NCBI GenBank assembly: GCA_017458225.1 | Contig: JAFTFX010000022.1 | Coordinates: 62,001-126,000 of the forward strand | From: Prevotella sp. | GTDB lineage: Bacteria; Bacteroidota; Bacteroidia; Bacteroidales; Bacteroidaceae | Length of the DNA: 64,000 nucleotides | Direction of reading: 5' to 3' | In this document: positions 16,449 through 25,872 of the stretch, piece by piece | How positions within the stretch are numbered: the stretch's first letter is position 1 | Layout: every line of letters starts with the position of its first letter | Made by a program: the position numbers and the translations under genes | Notes under the pieces: model-generated | Database searches by the model: none | The model's input: only the letters and a program-made list of their open reading frames with translations | Told to the model about the DNA's origin: nothing

Positions 16449-19400
16449 TTAATACTTGATAATTTTTTTGCCGTTCATGATGTACAGCCCCTTCTTGGCG
16501 TTCTCCACCTTGCGGCCCTGCAGGTCGTAGATGGTGCCAGCCGTCTGGTTGGTCTTACCGCTGATCTCGCTGATGCCAGTAGCCATCTCGTCGTCGAGGT
16601 TGAAGCTTACGCGAGCGGCACCGGGATCGGTAGAGTTGTTCTCGAAGTAAGCACGGAAGGCCTTGGCTGAAGAGCTGTTCACACCGGCAGTGTGATAGAA
16701 GTACTTCGTGCCCTGGATGAGTGCGAAGCTCACGCCAGTCAGGTCGGTCGTAGCAGCATAGGTACCCTTCATCGTGTACTCAGCCGTTGCGTCAGTCTTC
16801 GTAATGTTCTGCAGAGCGTCGGCAGGCAGGATGACATTGTTGATGGTATAGCTGGTGCCAGCAGCATCAGCCTTCACGAGGAACGGTTGTCCAGCCTTCA
16901 GCTCGGTAGCGTCGGCAAAGTTCAGCGTTACGCCCTTTTCATCGTCGAACGTGATGCCGTTGAACACTTTCACCTTAGAAGCATCGAATGTGGTCTTAAC
17001 ATCAGTAGCTGTCATATCGAAGGGCAGCACGAGGCCGTTCCATCCCTCCACCAGCGTGCGCTGGAAGGTAACGTTGGCATACTTTGCAGCAGGAGTGTAG
17101 TCGGCAGTCTCAGCGATAGTGATGTCCTCAGCAACGGCCTTCTTCAAGTCTATATTGGCCATTACGATCTGGCGCTGTTCGCCGTTGTTGTCCTTAGTCA
17201 GGGTCAGTACATAGTTGCCTGCGCCATTGGTCTTGAAGTAACCAGTATAGTCGAACCATGCTTCTGTAGACTCGTTGGCCAGTCCGCTGTTGTTTGCACG
17301 TGTGAACGAAGCAGGAATGATTGCCACGGGGTCACCGTTAGCATCGGCGATCGCCAGACGAGAAACTATCTCCTTGTTTTCGCCCCATGCGCCGAACTTG
17401 AACGACAGCTTATAGACGGTGGAAGCCTTCAGAGGCATTGTGTAGCCTTCTTCCTCACCATATTTGGTTCCATACTTTGTGAAGAGAGCAAGTTCGTTAT
17501 CGGCAGCAGCCATACCAGCATTGCCTGTGGATCCCTTGATCAGTCGGGTGTTGTAAGCGTCATCTCTTCCTGCCTTGTCCCAACCAGCAGCGAAAAGACG
17601 GTTGTCACCATCCTTGCTGTCAGCATCGTAGCTTGCCGTGAGCTTGATAGCACTCTGCTCACCGTCATTAGCCGTCCAAGTCATACCAGTAATAGCATCC
17701 TTTACTGCATTGATTTCACTCTGTGATGTTGCATCCTGTGCATCCAGCATGTTCTTTGCAGCAGTGATATTATTCAGATTCTCAACATTGTTATAAGGAG
17801 CATATTCGGCATTATCGAAGCCGAGCGTAGGAATAGAAACTGCATCATAAGCAGCTTGCAGAGCGCTGTAGTCCAAAGCAGCAGGGTTGCAAAGCAACTC
17901 AATGTCGTCAAGGCCTACCCAGTTATTGCTTGCTGTGGTCCAATTGAATGTCAGCGTGGTAGCCGTTTCACCATCAGAAGTGAAGGTCATTACGCGATAC
18001 TCCCAACCGCGGCCAGTTGTGTTGGCATAAGTTGCGCCATCGGCAAAGGTCGCAGTGCCATCGGTAGCGATGCCACGACCAACAGAGCTCTTGTGAGCAT
18101 ATGTGATGGTTTCATCACCAACGGTCAATGTGAGTTTGCCATTAACAGAAGCACGACCCTTTGCAATCAGGGCATAGTCGCCTGCGGGCAAAGTTACAGT
18201 CTGTGACATTGTGCGAGCAGCTGCGTTGTATAGGTCATAATAGGTGTCCTCACTTGTTCCGTCCCAGCTCTCGCCCTTGTTTGTTCCAGGAGCATTTGCC
18301 CATGTACCGAGCTTGTCGGTATAGTTCTGAGCATAGGCTTTGGCAGCAGTGTACTCGTCTACGATATAGCTCTCTACGTCAAGGTCGGCAGCAACGGTAG
18401 CATTGGTGATGGTGGGCAGAGAAACACCCAACTTGGTTGCAACGTTCTTGTTCAGCTCAGCAAAGGTGGTGTAGGTCGTGGCTGCGGCTACGAATGTGTT
18501 AGATACGGTCTCCAAGGCTTCTTTTGCTGCAATCAGGGCGGCCTTGTCTGTGTTGTCGACAGTAGCATAGGTCACAAGAGCAGCCTCCAGATCGGCTCTT
18601 TCCTTACCTGTAATGGCCGCGTAAGCTGGATTGGTAGAATTAGCGGTAGCTGTGTTCAAAGCAAATTCGTAGTCGGCGATGTAAGCAGACAGGTCTTCAC
18701 CCTCGGTGTAGCGAACATTATAGAATGACAGCCAGCTCACATTGCTTGCGTCGGCAACGGTGATAGTTGTTACAAGCTTACCCTCTGCATCAGTCTGGCC
18801 AACAGCTGAGAAGTTGCCAATATAGTAGTTTGTAGATCCAAACTTCGCACCATTACTGATGCAAACAGCCTCGCCCTCGCCAACTTTCATCAGGATGGCA
18901 TTGTCAATCATGGTCTCGTTGTCAGTAGGCTGCACGCGAGCACGGATAGTTACAGAATATGTCTCGTTGGGTGTCAAACCGGTGATGGTCGATGTGAATG
19001 TTCTTGCAGCCAGTATGTTACCAGAGCTAACCCAATACTCATAGAAAGGAGCATAGAACTCTGAGCCGTCGGTATTGCCTTCGATAGACCATGTGTTCAC
19101 ATAGAGCCTTTCGCTGTAATTGTCGTAGTCCTTGCACTGATTGCCGTTAACTGTCCATGTGGAAAGCATGATGTCGTCGATATAGTTAGCGGCATGCCAT
19201 GCTGTTCCCGACTGATAAGCCGACTCTGCTGTCAGACCAGAAGTTTCTGCTGTGGTCAGTGTACGAGCATCATACTTCGTCTTGATGTTAGCATAAATTG
19301 TGTTGTAAGCGTCTGTGGTATAGAAGTTAGTAAAGGTATTCTCGCCAGTCAGATAGCCGTTGATGCGGTCCAAATATGCTTTAACATTGGCATAAGCTGT

Positions 19401-20699
19401 AACAGATGCTTGAGCCTCTGTTACGGCAGCGGAAAGAATATTATAGTTGGCAATTGTCTTTGCACCGTCAAAAGTGGCCTTGGCGTTTGTCAGAGCATCC
19501 TTAATTGTTGTTTGCATCGGCTCGCTAAGGAGGCTTTCAGTCTGAGCGAGGATTGCTGTAGCATCTTCAGTAGACACTTTGTCAGAATAATAGGTGAGAG
19601 TTACATTTGCGAAGCAGAACCAGCGTGAGCCAACAGCTGCACCAGGCTGCCCAATAACGATTTTGAGTTTGCCATCCTCACCTACTTCTGTGAACAATTC
19701 GGTTAAATACTTGCCTGCATCGAAAAGAGTCTTGGCCGCAGCACGGTCGTTGGGGGCGTTGTCACTGGTACGGTCACTTGCCCAGTCGGCAATCATGGCT
19801 TGAGTGCCATTAGCCTCCAAGTAAGCATTTGACACTTGCCATCCATCTTTGCTGTATTGAGAGCAGCTACCGTTGCTGCCGTCGCGGAAAAAAGCACTAA
19901 TAGTGACTTTGTAGATACCTGCATTTAGGCCAGTAACCTCTTGAGTAAATGTTCCACTTTTCTGATATAGCTCCATTACTCCAGACTGGGCACCAATTCC
20001 ACCGTTGTTGTTACTTGTTTCGGCATAGGTCCAACCACTATAACCTGTAGATAATGTAGGGTTGTTTATGGAAGTGGTTTTTGATGTTGATGCAAAAGTG
20101 TTGGCATCTGAAAGAAGGTCCTTTAATGATGTAGTAATGGTGTAACCATAAGCAGTAGCAATGGCTGCTTCTTTCTCTGCCTTTTTGCTTGCTACTGTCT
20201 CGTCGCGTTCGGCAGAGGTAAGGAACTGCCACACGTCCCAGTTCTCATTGCAGTTGTCACCATATTTTCCATTTGATGCAATCTGACGAGAAAAGCCAGA
20301 TGTGTTGGCACCTTCAGCAATATACAGCGTCAGGTTGTTCGTACCGTGCGCCGTATTGATGAGCTTATAGCCTCCTGAAACTTCAGAGAGTGTGTAAGTC
20401 TGTGCGCGGCTTTCACCACCATCCGCCCATGACCAGTAGGCATCGCTGACGTACTGAGTGGAAGCGTCAAGGTATTGCAGGCGATAACCTTCGCCATTAG
20501 CAACAAGCTTAACGGGAATACCAAAGTTGTCGGCCCAAGCGGCAGTACCATAGCCGGCACCACGACTCAAGAACAAGCCTGTGGTGGGGTTGTACAAATA
20601 ATATGTTCCTCCACTTGTGGGAGTCTGTGAAGCCCATGCGGAATTCCCTCCCATTGCAAACAGGGCGCAGCAAGCCAATAATAGTTTTAGTTTTCTCAT
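16449..20699 (-). CDS. Giant secreted multidomain protein (1416 aa)
   Basis: Signal peptide 1-23 (ending SAWAS), then the YYLYNPTTGLFL start shared with the 1515-aa protein and a WADNFGIPVKLV segment that the latter has internally (DDYGVPMRVT). CBM-like modules follow (LNAGIYKVTISAFFRDG near 240, LTPNETYSVTIRARV near 585, LPAGDYALIAKGRASV near 840), separated by helical FIVAR-like stretches (TIKDALTNAKATFDGAKTI). The C-terminus has IYDLQGRKVE and KGLYIMNGKKIIKY. No enzyme motif. Likely a surface-exposed binding protein. A -7 box at 20887 gives a leader of about 180 nt. Confidence 0.8.
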   Translation of the reverse strand: MRKLKLLLACCALFAMGGNSAWASQTPTSGGTYYLYNPTTGLFLSRGAGYGTAAWADNFGIPVKLVANGEGYRLQYLDASTQYVSDAYWSWADGGESRAQTYTLSEVSGGYKLINTAHGTNNLTLYIAEGANTSGFSRQIASNGKYGDNCNENWDVWQFLTSAERDETVASKKAEKEAAIATAYGYTITTSLKDLLSDANTFASTSKTTSINNPTLSTGYSGWTYAETSNNNGGIGAQSGVMELYQKSGTFTQEVTGLNAGIYKVTISAFFRDGSNGSCSQYSKDGWQVSNAYLEANGTQAMIADWASDRTSDNAPNDRAAAKTLFDAGKYLTELFTEVGEDGKLKIVIGQPGAAVGSRWFCFANVTLTYYSDKVSTEDATAILAQTESLLSEPMQTTIKDALTNAKATFDGAKTIANYNILSAAVTEAQASVTAYANVKAYLDRINGYLTGENTFTNFYTTDAYNTIYANIKTKYDARTLTTAETSGLTAESAYQSGTAWHAANYIDDIMLSTWTVNGNQCKDYDNYSERLYVNTWSIEGNTDGSEFYAPFYEYWVSSGNILAARTFTSTITGLTPNETYSVTIRARVQPTDNETMIDNAILMKVGEGEAVCISNGAKFGSTNYYIGNFSAVGQTDAEGKLVTTITVADASNVSWLSFYNVRYTEGEDLSAYIADYEFALNTATANSTNPAYAAITGKERADLEAALVTYATVDNTDKAALIAAKEALETVSNTFVAAATTYTTFAELNKNVATKLGVSLPTITNATVAADLDVESYIVDEYTAAKAYAQNYTDKLGTWANAPGTNKGESWDGTSEDTYYDLYNAAARTMSQTVTLPAGDYALIAKGRASVNGKLTLTVGDETITYAHKSSVGRGIATDGTATFADGATYANTTGRGWEYRVMTFTSDGETATTLTFNWTTASNNWVGLDDIELLCNPAALDYSALQAAYDAVSIPTLGFDNAEYAPYNNVENLNNITAAKNMLDAQDATSQSEINAVKDAITGMTWTANDGEQSAIKLTASYDADSKDGDNRLFAAGWDKAGRDDAYNTRLIKGSTGNAGMAAADNELALFTKYGTKYGEEEGYTMPLKASTVYKLSFKFGAWGENKEIVSRLAIADANGDPVAIIPASFTRANNSGLANESTEAWFDYTGYFKTNGAGNYVLTLTKDNNGEQRQIVMANIDLKKAVAEDITIAETADYTPAAKYANVTFQRTLVEGWNGLVLPFDMTATDVKTTFDASKVKVFNGITFDDEKGVTLNFADATELKAGQPFLVKADAAGTSYTINNVILPADALQNITKTDATAEYTMKGTYAATTDLTGVSFALIQGTKYFYHTAGVNSSSAKAFRAYFENNSTDPGAARVSFNLDDEMATGISEISGKTNQTAGTIYDLQGRKVENAKKGLYIMNGKKIIKY

Positions 20700-20886
20700 A
20701 AATGTGAATTTTATTGTTAGTAATTATTGTGTCTGCAAACTCGGTTTCGCTTCCCCTTATAATATATATAATAAGGTGTAGCTGCGTATCCTGAGCAATC
20801 TGATTACCTCATGGGGCTAATCCTATCTTTCTTGTAAAAACTAACTAAATAATTTATAAAAGATAAGGCCTCACGGCTTCAACTTG

Positions 20887-20920
20887 CAAAATTATAAAAA
20901 ATGTATAGTGGATATGCAAA
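20887..20920 (-). promoter_or_regulatory. Promoter of the 1416-aa secreted protein gene
   Basis: TTTG (20917-20920), 22-nt spacer, TAATTTTG (20887-20894). The approximately 180-nt leader (20700-20880) contains a CCTTAT/ATAAGG hairpin near 20755-20776, unusually long for this window. To the right, 20938-20962 is a run of about 20 T. Confidence 0.55.
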
Positions 20921-21000
20921 AAGGGACTTTTTATTTAAAATTATTGTTTTTTTTTTTTTTTTGTTAACGCGCGCAGCGCGGAATGTTTGTCTGCGACGCT

Positions 21001-21078
21001 ACGTAAATGCCCACGAATAACCACGAATTAGCCATAAATATTTATGGAAAATTCGTGGTTATTCGTGAGCATTTACGT
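21001..21078. repeat. Near-perfect 78-nt palindrome
   Basis: Arms 21001-21029 and 21050-21078 are complementary at all but one position. The centre is another palindrome (CCATAAATATTTATGG, 21032-21047). Each arm carries two CCACGAATNA-like direct repeats. It lies downstream of the deacetylase gene (stop 21132) and could be a MITE-like repeat or a terminator. Confidence 0.8.
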
Positions 21079-21131
21079 TCTTTGCGGAGCAAAGCGTCCA
21101 AAGGCCGAGCGACGCCGTAGGCAAATTGGCG

Positions 21132-21746
21132 CTACCAGAAGACTTTGAAGGCGTAGCCCTGTTCTTTGAGCCATTGCAGACAGGCGGGGAGGGCGGTGCG
21201 TAGTTTTTCGATGGATTTCAGTGAGTCGTGGAAGGTGATGATGGAGCCGTTGCGGGCGTAGCGCTTCACGTTGGCCACGATGTCGGCAGCGGTCATCCAC
21301 TTGGAGTAGTCGCGCGTGACGAGGTCCCACATCACCATCTTGTATTTCTCTTTGGTGAGGGCGGCATACTGGTCGTGGCGTATCCAGCCGTGGGGCGGAC
21401 GGAACAGGTGACTGTGGATGTAGGCATTGGCCTTGTCGACATTGAAGACGTATTTGCGAAGCGAGTGGCGGAAACCGCTGATGTGGTTGTGGGTGTGGTT
21501 GCCCACCTGGTGACCATCGTCAACAATCTGCTGATAGAGTTCGGGGTACTTCCTGACATTGTCGCCCACCATGAAGAAGGTGGCCTTGATGCCGAAGTCG
21601 CGCAGCGTCTGCAGAATGAAAGGCGTTGACTGGGGAATGGGCCCGTCGTCGAAGGTCAGGTAGACGGCCTTCTCGTCGGGGTCCATTCGCCATAGCGCCT
21701 TTGGATAGAGCCATCGCAGATAGATGGCAGGTTGCTCGATGATCAT
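21132..21746 (-). CDS. Polysaccharide deacetylase (NodB domain)
   Basis: 204 residues forming one NodB/CE4 domain: LTFDDGP (metal and catalytic Asp), NHTHNH (metal histidines) and RPPHG (active-site arginine region), with ITFHD near the end. CE4 enzymes remove N- or O-acetyl groups from peptidoglycan, chitin-like or exopolysaccharides. There is no clear signal peptide; the N-terminus (MIIEQPAIYLRWLYPKALWR) is amphipathic. It is 34 nt downstream of the DUF2723 gene and probably cotranscribed, which fits a role in cell-envelope glycan modification. Substrate unknown. Confidence 0.9.
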   Translation of the reverse strand: MIIEQPAIYLRWLYPKALWRMDPDEKAVYLTFDDGPIPQSTPFILQTLRDFGIKATFFMVGDNVRKYPELYQQIVDDGHQVGNHTHNHISGFRHSLRKYVFNVDKANAYIHSHLFRPPHGWIRHDQYAALTKEKYKMVMWDLVTRDYSKWMTAADIVANVKRYARNGSIITFHDSLKSIEKLRTALPACLQWLKEQGYAFKVFW

Positions 21747-21780
21747 GTTCTTTCGTTTCGGAGGTACGGGGGTGCGGAGG

Positions 21781-24700
21781 TCAGTTGAAACGACCGCCGC
21801 GTGCCGAGTAGCGACCGGCTATCTCGTTGAACTGGCGTGAGTAGGTGGCACCCAGATCATCGCTGATCATGCCGCACAGGTCGACCAGATGGTTCAGCAC
21901 GTAGAGGTGCAGCATGCAGTCGCTCTGCGAGGCATTGAACTTGCCGGGCGAGAGTGAGCAGTAGTACTGCATGTACTGGCTGGACTTTTTCCACAGCAGT
22001 TCGATGAGTTGCTGTGCCTTGTCGTCCTGCTCGATGGCGATGTAGGTGCGAATCATGTCGAGCGATCCGCTCTGGAAGTCGTGGGGCACGTTGGCCTGCG
22101 GCAGTTCCAGCTCGGCACGCTCCAGCACCTCGGCAGCCTTGTCGAACTGCTCCTCCTGTGCCAGGTGGAGTGCCAGCTGCGACATCAGTCGACGGTGGGT
22201 GTAGCACATGCGCATGACGGTCTCGTCGAAGTAGATGCCGGGCGTGTTGGCTCCACCGAACTTGAAGCGGTGCATCACGTTGTCGTAGACTTTCTCGGTG
22301 TCGAAGTTAGTCATGCCGGGCACCACCTTGCCGTTGACGTTGGTGGTGAAGGGGGTGATGCGGTTCACCAGTCCCTCCTGCACGAAGTTGTCGCCTAGGT
22401 TCATGTAGTTCTCCGAGCCCACGGTGGTGGCTACGTAGATGGGGCGTGTCCAGTTGGCATGGGCAATCATCTCGAGCATCATCAGGTCGCCCTTGTAGAG
22501 GGCACCCTTGCCCTTCAGCGAGATGACCATGCGGTCGGGTATCGAGTCGCCCTGCATGAGCATGCCGCTCTTGCGGACGGCCTCCTTGTCGATGGTGACA
22601 TAGACGGTGTCGGTGGGTATGACGTGCAGGTCGCCATCGGTGCTGCGCACCCAGTGGTCCAGAATGTTGCGCAGTTCGAAGGGCTCGTCGCCAAACTGTG
22701 CACGGGCCTGCTCAGGCTGTTCCTTGTAGTAGGCCTTCAGTGTCTCCTTCAGGCGTGGGTCTATCTGGCAGTATTCGTTGGTGCCGGCACAGTACTCCAG
22801 TCGCTTCCATGTGATGGGCAGCGAGGGCGAGTCGTAGGCCGGGCGCACCATCTGGTCGATGTACCAGTCGGTCTGCAGGTAGCTGAGGTTGCACACGCGG
22901 GCATCGGTGCGCACACCCTCGGTGTCCTGGTTGTACCAGAGGGGGAAGGTGTCGTTGTCGCCGTTGGTGAAAATGATGGGGTAGCTCTTCTGCTTTTCGC
23001 CGTCAGGGAGTGTCACCTCCTCCTGCAGGGAGTTCAGGTAGTTCTGTCCGAAGTCGCGGCAGGTGTAACGGCCCGAGCGGTCGTGGTCGTCCCAGGTCTG
23101 CGAGGCCATCTGCAGGGGAACGAGGAGGGTTATGAGAGCGACGAGGGTGGCGAGAATGATCGGAGTAATCTGATTATTCTGAGTGCTCGGAGTATTCTGA
23201 TTACTCGGAGTACTCTGAGTGTTCTGATTTTTCAGAAGAAGTCTTTTGAGGGTTTCCCAGATGGCGGCTACGCCCATGCCGCACCAGATGGCGAAGGCAT
23301 AGAACGAGCCAGCGTAGGCATAGTCGCGCTCACGCGGCTGCATGGGCGTCTGGTTCAGATAGATGACGATGGCCAGACCTGTCATGAAGAACAGGAAGAA
23401 CACCACCCAGAACTGCTTCACACCCTTCTGGCCACAGCTGACCGACTGCCAGAGCAGGCCCAGCAGGCCCAGCAGCAGGGGCAGGCAGTAGAACACGTTG
23501 TGGCCCTTGTTCTCCTTGAGTTCGTCGGGCAGCAGGTCCTGGTTGCCCAGACGGGCATTGTCGATGAAGGAGATGCCCGTGAGCCAGTTGCCGTGCTCGG
23601 GCTCGCCGTGGCCCTGAATATCGTTCTGACGGCCTGCGAAGTTCCAAAGGAAGTAGCGCCAGTACATCCAGTTACACTGATAGCTGATGAAGAAGCTGAT
23701 GTTGTCGACCTGTGAGGGCACCTTCACCATGATGTTCTCACCGCAGCGGTCGTAGGGCACCTGCGTGCCGCTGACCTCGCCGCCCATCCAACTCTCGTAG
23801 TACTGTGCATGCGACGAGCTGTACATGCGTGGGAACAGCATGTTCTGTGCATAGACGTACTCGTCCTTGGTGCGCACCACGAAGTAGGAGTCTTTCTCGT
23901 CCTCGGAAGCCTTCTCCTTGCGCTGCCATACGGGCTTGCCCTTCGACATGACCGGACGGCAGTAGCCGCCGTCTTTCTCCAGAGCCACCTGCGAGGTGTA
24001 GGCCTGTCCATAGAACAGCGGACGCTGTCCGTACTGGTCGCGGCCCAGATAGTCGCCCAGGGTAAAGATGTCCTCCGGCGAGTTCTGGTCCATAGGCGGG
24101 TTGGCGCTCGAACGTATCACGATGACGGCATACGTGGAGTAGCCTATCATGAGCATCAGCATGCAGAGCAGCGTGGTGTTCTTGAAACGGGCGCTGACCA
24201 GCGGTATGCGCTGGCTCTCAGCCGATGGCTTGTAGTGGCGCGTCAGCACGTACCACAGCAGAGCCAGCACGACGATGCCGATGAAGGCTGCCGACCAGCC
24301 GAAGCCGTAGAACGGTATGCCCAGCATGCCCACAGAGAGCAGATAGGCAATGTTCTGCCGTTTCCAGTTCTTGGCACTGGCATTCTGCGTTTCATAGACG
24401 GCCCAGAGCACCACGGCAATGAGCAACAGTATATAGATGTACTCGCCCGTGTTGAAGGGCATGCCCAGCGTGTTGACGAAGAACAACTCGAACCATCCGC
24501 CCACAGTGATGATGCCCGGCACCACGCCATAGAGCACCACGGCCACGAGGGCAAACGAGATGAGCAGTGCAATGCACGAGCCTTTCAGGTCGGCATTGGG
24601 GAACCGCTTGTAGTAGTAGACCAGCACGATGGCCGGCAGGCACAGCAGGTTGAGCAGGTGCACGCCGATGGAGAGGCCCGTCATATAGGCGATGAGCACC

Positions 24701-25233
24701 AGCCAGCGGTCGCTGTGAGGCTCGTCGGCATGGTCTTCCCATTTCAGAATGAGCCAGAACACCACGGCGGTGAAGGCCGACGAGTAGGCATAGACCTCGC
24801 CCTCGACAGCCGAGAACCAGAACGTGTCGCTGAAGGTGTAGATGAGCGCACCCACCAGTCCGCTGGCCTCAATGGCGATGAGCTTAGCCGTGGTCAGCTG
24901 GTCCCAACGGTCGATGAGCAGGCGGCGCACCAGATGCGTGATGGTCCAGAACAGGAACAGTATGCACGTGGCCGAGAGCAGCGCGCTCATGGTGTTCACC
25001 CAGTAGGCCACCTGTGTAGCATCGCTGGCAAACTGCGAGAACAGGTTGGCGGTGAGCATGAAGAACGGTGCACCGGGCGGATGGCCCACTTCAAGACGGT
25101 AGCCGGTGGTTATAAACTCGGGGCAGTCCCAGAACGAGGCTGTCGGTTCGATGGTGGAGCAGTAGACGAAGGCTGCAATCAAGAACGTCAGCCAACCTAC
25201 CACGTTGTCCACAATGCGGTACTGTTTCATCAC
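21781..25233 (-). CDS. DUF2723 integral membrane protein, GT-C-like
   Basis: 1150 residues. The N-terminal half has about twelve membrane helices and the family motif SFWDCPEFI-TTGYRLEVGHPPGAPFF near residue 35, typical of DUF2723 (related to TMEM260 and GT-C glycosyltransferases). A soluble C-terminal part with helical repeats follows. Members are widespread in Bacteroidetes and are thought to transfer sugars from lipid carriers; the acceptor is not known here. Around residues 665-690 a low-complexity Asn/Gln/Thr/Pro/Ser segment is coded by degenerate 9-nt repeats. It leads a two-gene unit with the deacetylase. Confidence 0.85.
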   Translation of the reverse strand: MMKQYRIVDNVVGWLTFLIAAFVYCSTIEPTASFWDCPEFITTGYRLEVGHPPGAPFFMLTANLFSQFASDATQVAYWVNTMSALLSATCILFLFWTITHLVRRLLIDRWDQLTTAKLIAIEASGLVGALIYTFSDTFWFSAVEGEVYAYSSAFTAVVFWLILKWEDHADEPHSDRWLVLIAYMTGLSIGVHLLNLLCLPAIVLVYYYKRFPNADLKGSCIALLISFALVAVVLYGVVPGIITVGGWFELFFVNTLGMPFNTGEYIYILLLIAVVLWAVYETQNASAKNWKRQNIAYLLSVGMLGIPFYGFGWSAAFIGIVVLALLWYVLTRHYKPSAESQRIPLVSARFKNTTLLCMLMLMIGYSTYAVIVIRSSANPPMDQNSPEDIFTLGDYLGRDQYGQRPLFYGQAYTSQVALEKDGGYCRPVMSKGKPVWQRKEKASEDEKDSYFVVRTKDEYVYAQNMLFPRMYSSSHAQYYESWMGGEVSGTQVPYDRCGENIMVKVPSQVDNISFFISYQCNWMYWRYFLWNFAGRQNDIQGHGEPEHGNWLTGISFIDNARLGNQDLLPDELKENKGHNVFYCLPLLLGLLGLLWQSVSCGQKGVKQFWVVFFLFFMTGLAIVIYLNQTPMQPRERDYAYAGSFYAFAIWCGMGVAAIWETLKRLLLKNQNTQSTPSNQNTPSTQNNQITPIILATLVALITLLVPLQMASQTWDDHDRSGRYTCRDFGQNYLNSLQEEVTLPDGEKQKSYPIIFTNGDNDTFPLWYNQDTEGVRTDARVCNLSYLQTDWYIDQMVRPAYDSPSLPITWKRLEYCAGTNEYCQIDPRLKETLKAYYKEQPEQARAQFGDEPFELRNILDHWVRSTDGDLHVIPTDTVYVTIDKEAVRKSGMLMQGDSIPDRMVISLKGKGALYKGDLMMLEMIAHANWTRPIYVATTVGSENYMNLGDNFVQEGLVNRITPFTTNVNGKVVPGMTNFDTEKVYDNVMHRFKFGGANTPGIYFDETVMRMCYTHRRLMSQLALHLAQEEQFDKAAEVLERAELELPQANVPHDFQSGSLDMIRTYIAIEQDDKAQQLIELLWKKSSQYMQYYCSLSPGKFNASQSDCMLHLYVLNHLVDLCGMISDDLGATYSRQFNEIAGRYSARGGRFN
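23161..23228. repeat. In-frame degenerate 9-nt repeat within the DUF2723 gene
   Basis: Successive nonamers such as GATTATTCT, GAGTGCTCG, GAGTATTCT, GATTACTCG, GAGTACTCT and GAGTGTTCT. They code a polar linker of Asn, Gln, Thr, Ser and Pro between the membrane half and the next helix. Confidence 0.75.
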
Positions 25234-25243
25234 GAATATTGTA

Positions 25244-25271
25244 TTTTAACGTTAAAACAGGTGCAAAGATA
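25244..25271 (-). promoter_or_regulatory. -7 box and start-site palindrome of the DUF2723 unit
   Basis: TATCTTTG on the minus strand (25264-25271). The perfect palindrome TTTTAACGTTAAAA (25244-25257) sits at the expected start point and could be an operator. Confidence 0.6.
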
Positions 25272-25282
25272 CTATTTTTTAG

Positions 25283-25311
25283 TGAAGAATGAAGAATGAA
25301 GAATGAAGAAT
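25283..25311. repeat. GAAGAAT heptamer tandem repeat
   Basis: Four consecutive GAAGAAT-type heptamers just upstream of the DUF2723 -7 box, where the -33 region would be. Confidence 0.8.
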
Positions 25312-25363
25312 TTGCTTTCGCTCTACATTAATTAACAGAATAATATGCCTGCGATGAAAATAA

Positions 25364-25420
25364 ATTTATGCATAAATTGGGCGGATTTATGCATAAATTG
25401 AACGAATTTACGCATAAATT
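25364..25420. repeat. Tandem array, 21-nt period (locus D)
   Basis: Three copies of ATTTATGCATAAATT (third with one change) start at 25364, 25385 and 25406. Each core is an internal palindrome. The array ends at the stop codon of the YqaA-like gene (25420-25422). Confidence 0.85.
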
Positions 25421-25872
25421 CAAAGCAGAAGACCTGCGCCGTAGATGAGAATCAAGTAGCGCAACAACTTGCCGAGAGTGATACTGATCAGCGAAATGAC
25501 GATGTTTGCACGCATCAGTCCCAACAGAATGGTGATGGCCGACCCCAGCACGGGCAGGAAGGCAAAGAAGCCCATCCACGCACCGCGTCCGGCCATGAAG
25601 CGCTCGGCCTTGTCGAGATCCTGCTTTTTGACGTGCAGGTATTTCTCAATCCACTCCAACCGGCCCATGCGGCCCACGCCGTAGTTGAAGCAGCTGCCAA
25701 GCACGTTGCCGATGGTGCCGTAGACCATGAGCTGCCAGGGGTCGAGACCTGTGGCCATCAAGCCTACCATGACGGCCTCGCTGCTGAAAGGGAAGAAACT
25801 GCCAGCCAGAAAGGCTGCCAGCAGCATGCCGATATAGCCGTAGCCTGTCAGAAGATCGATGAACCACTCCAT
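25420..25872 (-). CDS. YqaA/DedA-like membrane protein (SNARE-associated/VTT domain)
   Basis: 150 residues with four or five hydrophobic segments. Motifs: FLAGSFFPFSSEAVMVGL, GNVLGSCFNYGVGRMGR, GRGAWMGFFAFLPVLGSAI, the latter resembling the re-entrant loop of DedA/VTT proteins. DedA relatives act as lipid flippases or scramblases and affect membrane homeostasis; the role of the short YqaA branch is not settled. The start overlaps the previous gene by 25 nt, so translation is probably coupled. Confidence 0.8.
   Translation of the reverse strand: MEWFIDLLTGYGYIGMLLAAFLAGSFFPFSSEAVMVGLMATGLDPWQLMVYGTIGNVLGSCFNYGVGRMGRLEWIEKYLHVKKQDLDKAERFMAGRGAWMGFFAFLPVLGSAITILLGLMRANIVISLISITLGKLLRYLILIYGAGLLL

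Noticed and set aside
20700-21000. tRNA or riboswitch in the long leader
   Set aside because: No cloverleaf or known aptamer core seen, only a small AT hairpin and a T-run.
23809-25299. 496-codon plus-strand open frame opposite the DUF2723 gene
   Set aside because: Histidine/glutamine-rich shadow translation with no domain; the minus-strand gene is well supported.
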